From contig NZ_JASHJC010000004.1 of the NCBI RefSeq assembly GCF_030733385.1, positions 124,001 through 188,000 of the forward strand: a stretch of DNA of 64,000 bases, given 5' to 3'. Source of the DNA: Roseovarius sp. MMSF_3359 (lineage in GTDB: Bacteria > Pseudomonadota > Alphaproteobacteria > Rhodobacterales > Rhodobacteraceae). Made by a program: the position numbers and the translations under genes. Within the stretch, counting starts at the first letter, position 1. The number at the start of each line of letters is the position of its first letter. The notes under the pieces are model-generated. The model was not told where the DNA came from. It made no database searches and saw nothing but the letters and a program-made list of their open reading frames with translations. Shown here in pieces: positions 8,557 to 16,541 of the stretch.

Positions 8557-9666
8557 ATGGTATCCGGATTTGAAATTGGTGGTGGTCATGGCGGCGGACA
8601 TGGGGGTGGACACGGCGGCGGCCATGGCGGAGGTCATGGCGGCGGACACGGTGGGGGCCACGGCGGCGGTCATGGCGGGGGCCATGGATTATCCCACGCG
8701 GGAGGCGGGTACTCGCCCCTTTTGACCCATGCTCTGACAATGACCCATGATGCGACGGTCGGGTATTGGGACGGCGTGAGCGACGTGACCCAACCGGCAT
8801 TTCCGGCATCCGTGGGCGATCTCGACTACCTGTCGCCAGCGCGGCGCATGCAAGTCACCTTCGGCGAGTTGCTGTCACACTTCCGCGTCTTGGGCAAAGA
8901 CGGCGTCGCTGAAGTGCATTTGCGAGGGGCGGGCGCGCCGATTGCGAAAATTGTCAGGCCCAGTCCGGCGGAGTTCAAACAACAACTGGTCTACCTGCGC
9001 AGCTATGCCGATCTCCGGATCGACCGGAATCCCGAAATTAATGTGCAGACCTCAGACATCCTTTCGTTTTTCGGATCCTTGGCGATGCTCAATGCCTCGC
9101 GGCGCAAGCACACGCTTGAACTGTTGCAGCTCACGCAGTCGCTTTGCGTCAGTATCGAGATGCAGGTCAAACATTATTGCCGCGCGCCACGCCCGATTGA
9201 CTGGACCCACAAGGTGCAGCCTGTGATCCAGACACCGGATCATTCCGCTTTTCCTTCTGGTCACGCCACGGAATCCTTCGCCATCGCAACGGTGCTGTCG
9301 GCGTTGGACACGGGAAAGGGGCAAGTCGATGTAAACCACCCGGCGTTCTTGTTGGCGCACCGGATCGCCGCCAACCGCGTGGTCGCGGGCGTACACTTCC
9401 CGGTCGATTCCGCCGCCGGTGCGTTCCTGGGATGTCAGATCGGCGATGTCATCAACAGGATGGCCGCGGGCGGTGCCTGTTCCAAGGCCGGTTACGGCCC
9501 GGGTGAAGTGGCCCTTGCGGGGGATCAGGATTTCCTGCCGTGCTGGTTCCGCAACCACTACAAACCCGCAGAATTGGAGGGGGCAGCACCAACTTCGGCG
9601 GCGCTTAATGAGATGGTTGGTAAGGCCCAAGGGGAATGGTCGACGGCATCCGGAGGTAGCAGCTAA
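8557..9666 (+). CDS. PAP2 / vanadium-haloperoxidase-type protein with N-terminal Gly-His repeats
   Basis: 369 aa from ATG 8557, preceded by a GGGGAGAAAACGA ribosome site. An in-frame TTG at 8542 is less likely. Residues 8-43 are nine GGGH tetrapeptides plus GLSH, a probable metal-binding tail. The core shows the acid phosphatase/vanadium haloperoxidase signature: K205-x6-RP, PSGH with His236, and R-x5-H280-x3-D284 in RVVAGVHFPVD. Phosphatase and haloperoxidase share these residues, so sequence alone does not decide the reaction. No signal peptide or membrane segment is seen, unlike membrane PAP2 lipid phosphatases. That favours a soluble vanadate- or phosphate-binding enzyme. The stop overlaps the start of the next gene by one base. 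Confidence 0.82.
   Translation: MVSGFEIGGGHGGGHGGGHGGGHGGGHGGGHGGGHGGGHGGGHGLSHAGGGYSPLLTHALTMTHDATVGYWDGVSDVTQPAFPASVGDLDYLSPARRMQVTFGELLSHFRVLGKDGVAEVHLRGAGAPIAKIVRPSPAEFKQQLVYLRSYADLRIDRNPEINVQTSDILSFFGSLAMLNASRRKHTLELLQLTQSLCVSIEMQVKHYCRAPRPIDWTHKVQPVIQTPDHSAFPSGHATESFAIATVLSALDTGKGQVDVNHPAFLLAHRIAANRVVAGVHFPVDSAAGAFLGCQIGDVINRMAAGGACSKAGYGPGEVALAGDQDFLPCWFRNHYKPAELEGAAPTSAALNEMVGKAQGEWSTASGGSS
8578..8685 (+). repeat. Nine tandem 12-bp units encoding Gly-Gly-Gly-His
   Basis: Nine consecutive GGN GGN GGN CAY units start at 8578, each with different third-position bases. The protein repeat is perfect while the DNA repeat is degenerate, which suggests selection on the protein and not recent slippage. 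Histidine every fourth residue in a flexible glycine chain is a classic metal-chelating pattern. Confidence 0.95.
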
Positions 9667-11798
9667 TGGCACCGGTCGATCCCCAATGGCATCCATACCA
9701 GGATGAAAATCCCAATATCTCGGCCTATGTCCACTGGTTGCAATCCCGGAAGACACAGGCAGGGCCAGGCAGCCAATTCTTGGCCGACATGCAGTCCGTC
9801 TCGAGGGCAGATGCGCTGGCTGTGCATTTTCTTGGCGGTGCAAGCGAACCCGATGCCTATGTCGTTCACGCGATGTCGCTGCATGATGATGACATGCGCC
9901 GCCGGACCATCGAACGTTTCGGCATTCGGGGCAATGCGGACAGCAATGCGCTGATCCGCCGGATGACCACCTTGGTGCCACAAGTCGACAAGCTGCCAAC
10001 GGCGCCGGGTATCCAGGCGATCGTGGGGGTGATAGACACTGATATCGCCCTGGGGCATCGGGCGTTTCGCGATGCGCAGGGCGCAAGCCGCGTGCTTGCC
10101 GCCTGGCAGATGGAGGCGGAGGGCGATGCCGAAACCAACCTCCCGCTTGGCCATGCGCTTTACCGTGATCGTCTCACCGAACTTCTGGAAAAACATAGCG
10201 GCGGCAGGCTGGATGGCCCGCTCGACACTTATGCTTTCAACACCGAGGCGGGACTCTTGAACATGTCGGAGCCGTTCGGACCACACGCGCTTGCGGGAAG
10301 GTTCGCCCATGGCACACATGTGCTGGATTTGGCCGCCGGGTGCGACCCGAATGATCCCGATGGGTTTGCCGGGAAGGTTGGGATTATTACGGTCACTCTT
10401 CCAAGTCGTCGGATATTCGGCGAATCCGGTGAGTTCCTGGACTTGTTTATGGTCCTGGCGCTGCAGTACATCCACGACGTTTCCGATGCGATCTGGAAAA
10501 AGACCTATGGGCAGGCAGAGATGAAGGTCTTTGGTTATCCGACTGTGGTCAACTTGTCCTTTGGTCGTCAGGCAGCGTCAAAGAACCCGGATATCGACCT
10601 GTTTCCGCAATTCATCAATCGGTTGAAGCAAAAGCGAAAGACGCTTGTTGCGGGCAAAAAATATGAGAAGGCCGCCCGCTTTGAGGTGGTCATGCCCGCC
10701 GGTAACGACAATCAGGACCGCGTTCATTCCAACCACAAGCTGAAACCCGACGAAACAGCGTGCCTGACATGGCGCCTGCAGCCCGGGGACCAGTCCGGCA
10801 ACTTTGTCGAGATCTGGGCCGACAATACCGAAGAGGGTTCAAATAACGATCCTGAGGTCGCTCTGGCGGTCTCGCCGCCCGGCACAGACCAGGCACTAAC
10901 AGCAGGTGAACCGGGGACGATGCTCGATGTGCAAAATGGCGTCCGCATTTATAGCCTGTCGGTGCCGGAGCCGGTCGGTACAATGACCGGGAAGCCGCCC
11001 AAATGGCAGGGCTTCCTGATCTGCACTGCCCCGACAGAAAGTCCCTTGCCGAATGCGCAGGTTGTTCCGTCAGGGGCGTGGACAATCAAGATCCGCAATA
11101 TGAGCAAGGGCAATATCCGGGTTCGCGGCATGATCCAGACGGATCAGTCCACGCTGCCATCGGGACGGGTGGGGCGGCGATCCTATTTTGACGACAAAGA
11201 CTATCAACGTTTCACCGACATTGGCGGTGAACGGGATGCCATCCTCTTCGATGACAAGTTCGGCGACAAGAAATGGACGGTGACCGATAGTGACGGGGGC
11301 GTGACACGGCATGGCTCGATGAGCGCCTCTTCGACGCATAAGGGTGTCGCCTGCGTGGCGGGGTATCGGCTAAGCGACGGATGCCCGACACCGTACTCGG
11401 CGGCAGGTCTTGGGCCAGAGGTGGCGGCGCCTGGCGAAAACGCCCGACGGGCACCAACGGCCAGCCTGCCGACCGATGACAGCCGCACCCATGCGGGTCT
11501 TTTGGCGGCCGGTGCCAGCGACGGATCATGCGTCCCCATGCGCGGGACCAGTTTTGCGTCGGCACTGGCAACCCGGTTCGTGGCGCAGAGCTTTGTTGAG
11601 GCGCTGGAAACTGGAGATGTCGTAAAATCTGCCAGTTCCTATCTCTATCCCGCATCTGTTCGCAGCGAGGGAAAAGGCCCCTTTCCGATCCCGTATCATT
11701 CGGACGGAACGGAAGACGAGATTACAGCGGCGAAACTGGGTGGGGGACGGATTTCGCATCCCAAACCACCGATAATCCCGCGGTTGGGCTACCGCTAA
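9666..11798 (+). CDS. Large S8 family peptidase with atypical Asp motif
   Basis: A 710-aa subtilase. The catalytic set is readable: Asp124 in GVIDTDIALGH, His215 in FAHGTHVLDLAAG, oxyanion Asn347 in VVMPAGNDNQD and Ser629 in RGTSFASALATR. The usual DTG/DSG motif is DTD here. About 280 residues separate Asn and Ser, suggesting a beta-rich domain inserted between them (around 360-600). There is no signal peptide. The ATG overlaps the PAP2 stop (TAATG), so the two are translationally coupled. It differs in size and sequence from the subtilisin at 4855-6075, so it is not a recent duplicate. Substrate unknown. Confidence 0.85.
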   Translation: MAPVDPQWHPYQDENPNISAYVHWLQSRKTQAGPGSQFLADMQSVSRADALAVHFLGGASEPDAYVVHAMSLHDDDMRRRTIERFGIRGNADSNALIRRMTTLVPQVDKLPTAPGIQAIVGVIDTDIALGHRAFRDAQGASRVLAAWQMEAEGDAETNLPLGHALYRDRLTELLEKHSGGRLDGPLDTYAFNTEAGLLNMSEPFGPHALAGRFAHGTHVLDLAAGCDPNDPDGFAGKVGIITVTLPSRRIFGESGEFLDLFMVLALQYIHDVSDAIWKKTYGQAEMKVFGYPTVVNLSFGRQAASKNPDIDLFPQFINRLKQKRKTLVAGKKYEKAARFEVVMPAGNDNQDRVHSNHKLKPDETACLTWRLQPGDQSGNFVEIWADNTEEGSNNDPEVALAVSPPGTDQALTAGEPGTMLDVQNGVRIYSLSVPEPVGTMTGKPPKWQGFLICTAPTESPLPNAQVVPSGAWTIKIRNMSKGNIRVRGMIQTDQSTLPSGRVGRRSYFDDKDYQRFTDIGGERDAILFDDKFGDKKWTVTDSDGGVTRHGSMSASSTHKGVACVAGYRLSDGCPTPYSAAGLGPEVAAPGENARRAPTASLPTDDSRTHAGLLAAGASDGSCVPMRGTSFASALATRFVAQSFVEALETGDVVKSASSYLYPASVRSEGKGPFPIPYHSDGTEDEITAAKLGGGRISHPKPPIIPRLGYR

Positions 11799-11880
11799 GC
11801 CCGACCCGGCCAAACAAGGCGAATTGTTCGACAGAAAAGTAAGAGCCACCGATCCCATGGCGGGGTCGGAACAGGGAAGG

Positions 11881-11901
11881 TTTGTCCTCAGACAAAAGGA
11901 G
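11881..11901 (+). promoter_or_regulatory. Hairpin abutting the ribosome-binding site of the DUF4403 gene
   Basis: TTTGTC-CTCA-GACAAA (11881-11896) can fold into a 6-bp hairpin that ends immediately before the AGGAG Shine-Dalgarno (11897-11901) of the TTG-started gene at 11910. A second 8-bp hairpin (CCGATCCC/GGGGTCGG) lies about 15 bases upstream. Together they could act as an mRNA processing or stability element inside the operon. Confidence 0.35.
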
Positions 11902-11909
11902 TAAACATC

Positions 11910-13406
11910 TTGACACGGCTTTCGATATGCCAAGTGATATGCGCCGGCGCTGTGGCTTTTTCCATTGACGCGTCCCCTGCAAGCGCCGGGGAAAAAGCAT
12001 CACTTTCGGTACCGGTTTCAGTCCCGCTTTCGGACATCGCCGGGGTGCTGAACAACAAGATCCCGCAGGTTTTGCATCATGCCGGTCCTCGGAAGGAAAC
12101 CTGTGTCGAGGCGGAGCGGATATGCACCAAGATACCGGAATTCCGGGGCTTCAAGATTTACTCCCGGATGGAATGCGTCGACGTTACGCCCCGGATATCC
12201 TGCGATCTCGAAGAACATGTTGCCCGCGACGGACCTTTGCAGGTCAATGGCAGTGGCAACCGGCTTGAATTTCATCAAAATATTCTGGCGCGGGCGACGG
12301 TTCGTGGACGCGGCGAGATCGGCAAACACATCCGCGAAACGGCACATGCCCGCGCCGCGGTCAGCCTGTCACTCAGCCCGAGCCTGTCGCCTGACTGGCA
12401 GCTTTCGGCGCCGATTGATGTGAATTACCGGTGGATCGACCGGCCTCAATTTGTGCTTTTCAATCTGTTCACAGTGACATTCGCCGGCAAGGTCGAACCA
12501 CAGCTCAACGCGGCGATCGCCGATTTCAAGCAGGATTTTCAGAGGCAAGTCAGGGCAATTCCGGTGCACAAGGCCGCGTCCGAAATCTGGCGCGATCTTC
12601 AGCGGCGCGTCCCGATTCGAATACACGGTGCCCGATCACCGGCCTATTTTCACTTCAGTCCGGAAACGATCGGCTTTTCGGGGCTGTCGGTCTCACGATC
12701 GGAGTTGCGGCTTGCACTGCATCTCACCGGTGTCGCGAAAATCACGACCACCGGGGATGGCAACCGCAAGACGCCTTTGCCTAACCTTCGCCAGGTGCCG
12801 GTCGGTGCCGCCGGGTTCGACCTCAAGGTTCCCCTGCATGTTCCCTATGAAGCCGTCAACAAGACCCTCAGGCAAAAGCTCCCTCTGAGCCTGCCGGTGC
12901 GTGCATCCGACGAGCTCCGGGGCGAGGTTCATGTCTCGCGGGCGGTCGTGACGCGGCGCGATGGCAGGCTGGCGCTTAAACTTGATCTGGCCACCGAGTT
13001 GAATGGCGCGGCGGCCTGGATCAAGGCGGGTGGTTTCGATCGCTACAAGGGGCAGGTGACGATTTCCGCGACCCCGAGTTTTGACCGGGAAACGCAAACC
13101 CTCCGCTTCATCGACGCCAAGGCGGATTTCAAGGACAATTTTGTTCTGAACGCGCTTTCCCGCGTGGTCCTGCGCGACGGATCCGTAATGTCCAAACGGC
13201 TGTCTGAACTGCTGGAACTCGATCTTTCGGAAGACGCCCGGCGGATCGGTGACGGTCTCGGACGGGCGATCAGGCGGGAATTGACGCCCGGGGTTTTTCT
13301 CGATGCCCAGGCAAGCGCGCGGTTGATCCGTGTACAGACCGGTGTCGAAGGGTTGGACATCACCGCCAAGGTCGTCGGACCGCTTCGCATCCGCGCGCGT
13401 AACTGA
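11910..13406 (+). CDS. Exported DUF4403 family protein
   Basis: 498 aa starting at TTG 11910, supported by AGGAG eight bases upstream. Residues 1-26 look like a signal peptide ending in SPASA-GE. The mature part is beta-rich with repeated halves (SVPVSVPLSDIAGVLNNKIP early, FDLKVPLHVPYEAVNKTLRQ later), the pattern of DUF4403, a family of periplasmic or outer-membrane-associated proteins of unknown function. A 111-bp gap with two hairpins separates it from the upstream protease gene, but it continues the same operon. An envelope role alongside the following lipoproteins is likely. Confidence 0.75.
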   Translation: MTRLSICQVICAGAVAFSIDASPASAGEKASLSVPVSVPLSDIAGVLNNKIPQVLHHAGPRKETCVEAERICTKIPEFRGFKIYSRMECVDVTPRISCDLEEHVARDGPLQVNGSGNRLEFHQNILARATVRGRGEIGKHIRETAHARAAVSLSLSPSLSPDWQLSAPIDVNYRWIDRPQFVLFNLFTVTFAGKVEPQLNAAIADFKQDFQRQVRAIPVHKAASEIWRDLQRRVPIRIHGARSPAYFHFSPETIGFSGLSVSRSELRLALHLTGVAKITTTGDGNRKTPLPNLRQVPVGAAGFDLKVPLHVPYEAVNKTLRQKLPLSLPVRASDELRGEVHVSRAVVTRRDGRLALKLDLATELNGAAAWIKAGGFDRYKGQVTISATPSFDRETQTLRFIDAKADFKDNFVLNALSRVVLRDGSVMSKRLSELLELDLSEDARRIGDGLGRAIRRELTPGVFLDAQASARLIRVQTGVEGLDITAKVVGPLRIRARN

Positions 13407-13432
13407 AACGGCGGGTGGGGAGGGCGCAGATA

Positions 13433-13897
13433 ATGCCGAGCAAAGCACATGGCACCATCGCCGCGTTGATGCTTTGGCCCGTGTTGGCGGCGTGTTCGGT
13501 CAATGACTTCGGTGTTGTGGAGGCCAGGGCATTCGCCGCTGGCGATGCCAAGGTCCGGACCACGTCGGCCGTTGGCCTTCATACCGACGCGCGCAATGAC
13601 CGCTCAAGCCTGACGCTAGGGGTGTTTGACGCCGCGTGGATCGTGCCGCCTGCCTGCCAGGATACGGGGCCCCGCCGTCCACCGCTTCTCTATAGCCGCA
13701 TGATTGGTTTGCAGATTGCGATTGGCCGCGACGAGCTCCGCTTTTCGCTGGGGCTGCATGAACGCCTGCTGGTGCAGATGACCGGCGAGGGTGCGGGCGC
13801 GCACCGGTCGCTGTCCTTCAGGCCAAGCCATCCGGATCAGACGGTCTTTACCGGGCCTGACCCGAAGATTTGTAACGAAAAGGAGAATAAGAAATGA
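13433..13897 (+). CDS. Small lipoprotein, function unknown (first of three)
   Basis: 154 aa from ATG 13433, chosen over the in-frame ATG at 13415 because GGGGAGGG lies nine bases upstream and it places a clean signal peptide at the start. Residues 1-21 form a lipoprotein signal with lipobox LAAC (Cys21). A central stretch (VGLHTDARNDRSSLTLGVFDAAWIVPP) has the same layout as the two following lipoproteins: a hydrophobic start, a polar turn with Arg, then a strand ending before PP or PK. The stop overlaps the next start (ATGA). No known family recognised. Confidence 0.75.
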   Translation: MPSKAHGTIAALMLWPVLAACSVNDFGVVEARAFAAGDAKVRTTSAVGLHTDARNDRSSLTLGVFDAAWIVPPACQDTGPRRPPLLYSRMIGLQIAIGRDELRFSLGLHERLLVQMTGEGAGAHRSLSFRPSHPDQTVFTGPDPKICNEKENKK

Positions 13898-14259
13898 AAT
13901 TTACCGGATTGATTTTTGCATCCCTGGTGCTTTTGCCAGGGTGCGATACGCGCAACCTCTACGTTGCCCATGACACGGTGCTTGGCATCAACGCCGTGGT
14001 CAACCAGGGGCGGCAAAAGGGTCAGCTTGTTGTCGGCTATGACAGGGATTTTGCGACTGTCATCCCCAAATCGGTGGATCCGACCTCGACCGGAGAGAAA
14101 GACGCGATGGCTCTCGTCAACTGCACGGAGCTGGAGATCGATGGCATCTACCTGAACGCCTATTCGGACGTCATGATCACCGGTGATGCGGCCGTGGCAC
14201 ACGTCAAAAGCGGCGCACTGACCCCATCCAAATTCGACTGCGAAATCGAGGAGGGCTGA
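13894..14259 (+). CDS. Small lipoprotein, function unknown (second of three)
   Basis: 121 aa with lipobox LPGC (Cys17) after a short signal peptide. The ATG overlaps the previous stop and follows AAAAGGAG. Residues about 27-57 (DTVLGINAVVNQGRQKG, LVVGYDRDFATVIPK) form the segment shared with the neighbouring lipoproteins. Two further cysteines (in LVNCTE and KFDCEIE) could form a disulfide in the periplasm. Expected to be membrane-anchored on the periplasmic side, with function unassigned. Confidence 0.78.
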   Translation: MKFTGLIFASLVLLPGCDTRNLYVAHDTVLGINAVVNQGRQKGQLVVGYDRDFATVIPKSVDPTSTGEKDAMALVNCTELEIDGIYLNAYSDVMITGDAAVAHVKSGALTPSKFDCEIEEG

Positions 14260-14263
14260 AGAA

Positions 14264-14890
14264 ATGAATAGCTGGACAAAGTTGAAGCCCACAAACCTGC
14301 CGATCGCCGGCCTCGCCCTGGCGCTTGCATTTGTATCCGGATGTGAGCGCGCGCTTGTCTTTGCGGACCGCACCGGTGTCAATCTGGCGGTCCGCTCGGA
14401 TATGGCCGAAGGGTCGCCGCTTGAGGTGAATGCGGGCCTGAAGAGACGGGTCGTTGGCTTCGTACCCGCCAAGGGTGAAAGTGAGGATGGCCGACCCTCG
14501 GGCGAGGCGGTCAACATGGTGTCGCGCTTTGATCTGAAGCGAACGAAAGGGGCCGAGGGGCCGTTTTCGGACAAGGTTCAGATCCGCACCAGTTTCGCAT
14601 CCGGAGGTGCGGCGGTCGAAGCGGCGTCAAAACCGAAGGCCGTCGAAGCCCTGACCAAGGCGCCAGGTTTCGTTCTGAGCGACGATCCACAGGTCAGGAG
14701 CGCGGCGCAGAAGCTCTATGACTTCACCGGCCAATCGCCCGATCACGCTCGGGCGTATCTCGCGGTCGCCGAATCCGAAAAGCTCGATGTGGCCAAGGAA
14801 GGCGACCCCAACACCCGCGCAGTCAACACGATTACCAATCCGGCGAACGCGGACGGCAACCGCCGCATCGTCGACATTTTGAAACTTTAA
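14264..14890 (+). CDS. Lipoprotein, function unknown (third of three)
   Basis: 208 aa. The signal peptide ends at lipobox VSGC (Cys27), and GAGGAGGG precedes the ATG. Residues about 35-65 (RTGVNLAVRSDMAEGS, then LKRRVVGFVPAKGE) repeat the layout seen in the two preceding lipoproteins. The remainder is a longer charged domain (KVQIRTSFASGGAAVEAASK onward) with no recognised motif. It lies 4 bp after the previous gene and 10 bp before the murein hydrolase fusion. The lipoproteins may anchor, guide or inhibit that enzyme, which is inference from position only. Confidence 0.75.
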   Translation: MNSWTKLKPTNLPIAGLALALAFVSGCERALVFADRTGVNLAVRSDMAEGSPLEVNAGLKRRVVGFVPAKGESEDGRPSGEAVNMVSRFDLKRTKGAEGPFSDKVQIRTSFASGGAAVEAASKPKAVEALTKAPGFVLSDDPQVRSAAQKLYDFTGQSPDHARAYLAVAESEKLDVAKEGDPNTRAVNTITNPANADGNRRIVDILKL

Positions 14891-14900
14891 GGAGAAAGAT

Positions 14901-16409
14901 ATGACCAGCAATGTTATTTGGACCGTTGGAAATGCCGGGCAGGAGCATCTGCCTGGATTGCAGAATAATTGCAGCCTGAGCAATGGCACCCTGGTGACCG
15001 AAACCGAGCCGAACGGAAACCTCAAGGTGACCTGCATGGCCAACGCGGCTGCCGCCCCGGCGCCGGGAGCCGGGGCGGGCAACGCGCCAGACACCGTTGC
15101 AACCCTCCTGGCGAATGCGGCCGCCGTGCCCGCGATGTCATCGCTCACCGCGCCGGTCAGCCCCACCAAGCGGGATGTCGACCTTGGGCATCTGCATCCG
15201 GTCGTGCGGAAAAAAGTTGCGGCGATCCAGCGGCAACTCGACAAGGAGGACATTCCGATGAAGGTCTTCGAAGGTTTCCGCAGCCCGCATCGGCAGGCCT
15301 ACCTTTATGCCCAGGGGCGGACGCGGCCCGGCGATATCGTCACCGGTGCGAAGGCCTGGGAATCCTATCACCAATATGGGCTCGCCGCCGACTTCGTCAG
15401 ATTTGAGAACGGCAAATGGAACTGGAACGACAGCACCGCGAAACAAAAGGCGCAGTGGGACAGGTTCCATGAGATTGCGATCAAGAACGGGCTGGAACCT
15501 TTGAGTTTCGAACGGCCGCATGTGCAGCTTGCCGATTACTCCCTGACGCGGCTCATGAACGGGGATTACCCCGATGACGGTGATGGTAGTTGGGCGGACA
15601 ACCTGGCAGGCGCGATCGCGGGTTGGACCGCCGGCAATGCGCCCCCGGCACCGTCGACCGATGAACGCCCGGCCCTGCCGCTCGTTGCGACTGGGACCAC
15701 CTCGACGGGGGATGGGTTGACCTGGCAGTCGAAATTCGGAGGCGATGCCTGGGCATATAACAGTCACGGCGTTTTCACCAAGGATCACCTGGGTCAGCTC
15801 AAACTCTGGCGCACCGCCGGTGCGCCGATTACGGCCAGGGCAATCCTGACGCTCTTTGATACGGCCATCAAGAAAGCCTCGGAGAAATACGACGTACCCC
15901 CAGCCCTGATCGTGATGACAATCGCCGCGGAAACCGGTGCATACCGTCAGAACGGGTTTACTGGCCCCCGGACATTCCGTTGGGAGCAAGGCTTTGCCGT
16001 CGGCTCAACCGGGGACAGCACCCTCGATGGGCGGGAGAAGGGAGATTACAGCGCAGGGCCGATGCAGGTCATGTCGGATACCGCCCGCTGGACCAACAAC
16101 AAATATAATCTGGGGTATGACAACGCGGCGGTCTTTCCGTTCTTCAAAAACCGCCCGTCGAGGGCGCCGGACACGCTTGGCCTCTATGATGGAGACATCG
16201 CCATTGATGTCGGGACCGCCTATATCCGGCACAATATGAGCAAGACCGGGAACAACCCGCTTCTGGTTGCCGCCGCCTACAATGCCGGGGGGATCTATCC
16301 GTCGAGCAAGAACCACTGGCGCATCAGGAGTTACGGCAACCATATCGACCGTGCGGCGGAGTGGTATGGCGATGCATGTGCTGTCCTCAACGAGGTGCAG
16401 GGCGCCTGA
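14901..16409 (+). CDS. Fusion of M15-type peptidase and lytic-transglycosylase-like domain
   Basis: 502 aa, ATG preceded by AAGGAGAAAGAT. Residues about 90-225 carry the M15 zinc peptidase pattern: SYHQYGLAAD with His157 and Asp164, and His207 in RPHVQL, as in phage L-alanyl-D-glutamate endopeptidases. Residues about 310-490 resemble a lytic transglycosylase: PALIVMTIAAETGA with candidate catalytic Glu344, YSAGPMQVM and LLVAAAYNAGG. The protein could therefore cut both peptide and glycan strands of peptidoglycan. No signal peptide is visible, which is odd for a wall enzyme and suggests another export or lysis route. Residues 50-90 are an Ala/Pro/Gly linker. Last gene of the operon. Confidence 0.82.
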   Translation: MTSNVIWTVGNAGQEHLPGLQNNCSLSNGTLVTETEPNGNLKVTCMANAAAAPAPGAGAGNAPDTVATLLANAAAVPAMSSLTAPVSPTKRDVDLGHLHPVVRKKVAAIQRQLDKEDIPMKVFEGFRSPHRQAYLYAQGRTRPGDIVTGAKAWESYHQYGLAADFVRFENGKWNWNDSTAKQKAQWDRFHEIAIKNGLEPLSFERPHVQLADYSLTRLMNGDYPDDGDGSWADNLAGAIAGWTAGNAPPAPSTDERPALPLVATGTTSTGDGLTWQSKFGGDAWAYNSHGVFTKDHLGQLKLWRTAGAPITARAILTLFDTAIKKASEKYDVPPALIVMTIAAETGAYRQNGFTGPRTFRWEQGFAVGSTGDSTLDGREKGDYSAGPMQVMSDTARWTNNKYNLGYDNAAVFPFFKNRPSRAPDTLGLYDGDIAIDVGTAYIRHNMSKTGNNPLLVAAAYNAGGIYPSSKNHWRIRSYGNHIDRAAEWYGDACAVLNEVQGA

Positions 16410-16541
16410 CAGCCTTCATTTGCCGGCTGGTGCGGGCCTGAATGCGCGCCACGGTACCCGGGGGTGGGGTCGATCATTGCGATGCGATCCCGCCTCAACG
16501 TCTCAGATCGGCCGATATTAGCGACTGACAGTAACCGATCT

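Noticed and set aside
8578..8685. CRISPR-like or recombination repeat
   Set aside because: There are no spacers. The 12-bp periodicity is fully explained by a coding Gly-Gly-Gly-His repeat with varied third positions.
8372..8809. N-terminal extension of the SARP-like regulator
   Set aside because: It would be read antisense through the Gly-His repeat gene and yields an Arg/His-rich artefact. A TTG with GGAGAAG at 8371 is a better start.
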